Source: Paramacrobiotus metropolitanus (Eukaryota; Tardigrada; Eutardigrada; Parachela; Macrobiotidae). From it: DNA of 64,000 nt. The notes under the pieces were generated by a model. It was not told the origin of the DNA, searched no databases, and saw only the letters and a list, made by a program, of their open reading frames with translations. The translations under genes and the position numbers were made by a program. The number at the start of each line of letters is the position of its first letter. Within the stretch, counting starts at the first letter, position 1. Below are positions 60,835-64,000 of this stretch, piece by piece. The stretch spans positions 1,426,001-1,490,000 of the forward strand of contig NW_026570238.1 of the NCBI RefSeq assembly GCF_019649055.1, read 5' to 3'.

Positions 60835-63800
60835 AATTTTATAGATATTCATATATATACCGCGCTGGAACATGATTATTTTTTCTGATTGTGCTAAAAG
60901 TTATGTGTTATTTTATCACAGCTTGTTCACTACACATCATCGGCACCCAATTATTTGTATCAGTTAATTAATACTTTATTTACTCGAAATGGCTGTTCCT
61001 ACTACCCTGGCGGCTGGCACCCCTTTTGGCTATCATTAATTTTGTGCGTTTAGTTTTTATTGGAACGTACACCGTAACGGAGCGATATAATAATTATTAT
61101 AGCGACAAGCCGACATGTACAATTGTATACAAAGCAGAAAATTCTGTTGCACAACTACTTCTACGTACCGACTCGGATATTCAAAAAGGCGTGCACAGAA
61201 TTATTAAACGCCAAATTTAGGCTAATTACTTTCAAGTCCGAATAGAAACTGTCACAGTCTTTGCCATCAAGTGCGACCTGAATTAATAATTAATAAACTT
61301 TATGCGCTTCCCACTGCGCAGCCGACAGGCGTAAATTTAACAACTTTTTGCTATTTTCATCGTAGTCGGCGTTGAATATAGAAGGGGGAGTTGTCAAATC
61401 GATACTTTACGATTACCAGCACAAGTGCCAATTATGTGTTTGCTGCGACAGATTCCACTCCCGGAGCGAGACGGGTTTAGCGCACACTTGGATGAGTCAA
61501 TCTCCTAGCTACACCCTATGCCGAACTTATCCGGGACCAACAAAACACACTTCACCCAACTGGCATACATAGCAGTCCTGGTGTAATGGACAATATCCTG
61601 CAAATATTTAACTTTGTACTAACGACATCATCACCCCCTGGGGCCACCGTTTGTACCCTGCAATGGTTTTATCAAATCGCTTTGTAAAAATGGATAGATT
61701 ACTTCATGTGCAGTATCAGTGCCGGCAAAGTGTCGAAACGTTTCGCGCTGAACCCATACGGCTTTACCAAAACATTGATACAGCCTTCCAAAACTTCGTG
61801 AATACAGAAAGAGGATGGAAACTTTCGATATTTTTAGTTTATTATTCGGTAACCACCTGTAAACGTAGGGTATCGCAAGCACATTACAAAATTTTTCGTG
61901 TCGTGAAGGCACGAAAGTACACCTCATATGTATTTTGGCATTTTTAAAACGAACTACGAGTAGGCATCGATAGTGTCCAATTAATTGCGGTTGTGGACAC
62001 ATAATTGCTGTAATCGTTCTATACCAGAAGGCGATATTTAATGTGTCTATTACGGTTTAACTCGTTTTCATTGGCAATCCAACTGAATTTGATCTCGCGG
62101 TCCTGGACCAAAACGTTCACCGAATATTTGAAAAATCAGACACATTAGTTATAGGATGTTTTGTAGCTTCAGTATTTTGCAATGGTTACTAACAACGATT
62201 TTAAATAAATTTATTTGTACTTTATGTATATGTATGTATTTGCATGACAGTACTATACTATAGTAATAGTGTAGTAATAGTACTATAGTAATAGTATACA
62301 ATAGTACTGCCATGGTATATGGTATGTGCGTCGTGTTAAATTTTTATTATGAATTTTTTATTATTTATTTATGAGTATCTCAGTTAAATAAACTGGCCGC
62401 AACAGCTTCTATTTTAGCCGTGTGTCCGACTGTCGGCTACGTAATACAGATGTTTAGTGCTTGCAATATTCTTACTTTAATATTTTTACTCTGGCTTTGC
62501 CTAATTGTTCGGATCATGATCCGAACAATAACATGATCATGTTATATCTATATACAGAGTATTAGAAAATTGGTCTGTATTTTTGTGGCGTACTTTTGCC
62601 TGAACCATGTTGTACAATATGCACTGCATTTTATTAATTGAGTAGGGCAACATGCGACGGCGCGGGCGAGTGTAGCATTGTTTAAGCAAGTTAAAGTCAC
62701 AAGCTGTGTCGCAGTCTCTCCTTTACGTGATTTTGTCATGAATAGCCTTCACTTTCTTAATTGCGTTACAGCCGGTGAAAAAACCATCATAAAAGTTTCA
62801 TGTCTGGAGCATATATGGCAGTAAACATAGAAATACTGCGGGCTTGATGATTTTTCTTGACCCTAAAAAGTATCACCTCATGAAATCCTGATGATGTTTA
62901 TGTAAGAATCTGTGCGGAAGATGATGGTGGCGGGGCCGCCCGGCACAATCTAAATATGCGAGGCTCCCTTTCCTCATGATCACAAAAGATGGTCCAGAGT
63001 GGTTGATTAGAAAGAGGACTTGCAAGAAATGATCAATAAGTCTTTGACATATAGGAATATTTGACGAACTACACTGGTATGGGCTGAGCAAAGAAGTGCA
63101 AGCCGGAATCGAGCGGAGGACGTTGCCACACTTCTGTAACTAATGTAAAGCTAACTGGCTACCGAGGGATGTGCTGAAACCAAATCAACAGACACTTATA
63201 TGTTGCTTGAAAATTCTCAAGTATAAAGTGTGTACTGCTTCGTTTTAGACTAACCACAGACAAGACAGCTGTCTCTCACTTTCTGAAAGTTCGTTTTACA
63301 ATACATGAATCTTCGCACTATTAGTCTGACTTAGTGACTGAAAAGAATGATTAAAATGCCGTGGAATTTTATAGCCACAGTGAAACAGCCGAGCCGATGA
63401 TAACTTTGCCAGTGAAATCCCATCGAGTTTTACGCCGGTTATATCTATGGGATTACATCTTGTCCATCTTCCTCGGCGATAAAATCAATCCTAAAATTTT
63501 GGTGTGAAACGCTTATAACAGCACTTTCGTGTGAATATTGCATATGAGCCGGCACATGCAGTGAGGTAGTGTGGTGCATTTGTCTTGATACCGTTGTCAT
63601 TCTGGCTGATTGGTCATGAGCTACAATGGAATTTTAGCTGATTAATGAACAATTTTATGTACGTATGATACGAGATGTTCGGAAATTATCCCAAATTTTC
63701 GTTTTCTACTTGCCATTGCCTCACATCCGCATATATTTAAGTCAACAGCTATTCTTGCTTTTAAATACGAATTACTTACTTAAGTTTCTTTGGTGTGCGA

Positions 63801-63946
63801 GCTTTTCGTTTCCTCTCTGCATTTTTTTTTAAACATAAACATACGATACTTGGACCCTTGTTCCAAATTTTAACGATGCAATCGGTTTGGTTGCAGCGGG
63901 TGTAAAAAAACTTCGTTGCAAACGAACAAGACTGGATGGCTAAATT
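60835..63946. other. Intergenic, 3.1 kb
   Basis: No gene supported. Contains a simple repeat of TAGTAATAGTACTA units at about 62247-62315 and two adjoining palindromes at 62504-62544. The ORF at 61026-61220 has no recognisable content. Confidence 0.45.
62504..62544. repeat. Two adjoining perfect palindromes
   Basis: ATTGTTCGGATCA and its reverse complement form a 26-bp palindrome at 62504-62529. A 16-bp palindrome, TAACATGATCATGTTA, at 62529-62544 shares its first base. Confidence 0.88.
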
Positions 63947-64000
63947 ATGCACGGAATAAACTCCACGTACAACTATACGGTTGCTGTTGGTAAGTTTTTA
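63947..64000 (+). CDS. Possible first coding exon of a gene leaving the window
   Basis: ATG at 63947 opens MHGINSTYNYTVAVG and meets a strong donor, GTAAGT, after 63989 (phase 1). Two potential N-glycosylation sites (NST, NYT) would suit an extracellular N-terminus. The remainder lies beyond the window. Evidence is only the start codon and donor. Confidence 0.3.
   Translation, partial: MHGINSTYNYTVAVGKFL

Noticed and set aside
61026-61220. 64-codon ORF
   Set aside because: No domain, no promoter signal at suitable distance, no conserved motif.

Overview
The window is animal nuclear DNA: genes in pieces with GT-AG introns (mostly 50 bp to 2 kb), AATAAA signals, and proteins that align from memory with metazoan families. 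Short introns, small intergenic gaps and moderate AT content suggest a compact invertebrate genome. The gene set and an expanded astacin-like family would fit a tardigrade or another ecdysozoan, but that placement is inference. Exon borders were worked out by hand from splice sites, reading phase and family alignment. Every multi-exon model given here sums to a multiple of three with no internal stop.

Layout. 0-5 kb: ceramide glucosyltransferase (UGCG), with long extra segments and one GC-AG intron. 5.7-6.8 kb: MAIP1-like mitochondrial protein. 7.6-8.3 kb: orphan zinc-knuckle/restriction-like-endonuclease ORF of a retroelement. 10.5-14.1 kb: WDR37. 14.1-19.9 kb: gene-poor, with a 51/54-bp minisatellite bracketed by two related hairpins and a perfect 19-bp-stem hairpin. 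19.9-21.2 kb: folate-receptor-like secreted protein. 21.9-27.8 kb, minus strand: importin-5 in 18 exons, divergent from an EHMT/G9a-like gene (28.0-32.0 kb) whose SET domain has lost its catalytic residues. 33.2-34.2 kb: Chibby. 35.4-36.5 kb: decayed Tc1/mariner element. 37.1-39.1 kb: EBP2 rRNA-processing factor. 40.4-44.5 kb: polyamine/spermine oxidase whose UGA stop sits in the UGA-CUA-G readthrough context, followed by a 71-residue in-frame, spliced extension. 46.1-58.0 kb: three tandem astacin-family genes, all lacking the HExxHxxGxxH zinc site, with a 2.2-kb TIR transposon with a 10-bp target duplication between the first and second. 58.5-60.1 kb, minus strand: secreted Cys-repeat protein with a poly-Thr linker. 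60.7 kb: possible small secreted peptide. 63.9 kb: possible first exon of a gene running off the window.

The first three quarters is a housekeeping neighbourhood (lipid synthesis, mitochondrial maintenance, nuclear import, chromatin, cilium/Wnt, ribosome biogenesis, polyamine catabolism) with no operon logic. The last quarter is a lineage-specific secreted-protein cluster. The most unusual items are the pseudo-astacin array, the dead-SET EHMT homologue, the readthrough-type oxidase end, and the self-consistent DNA transposon.
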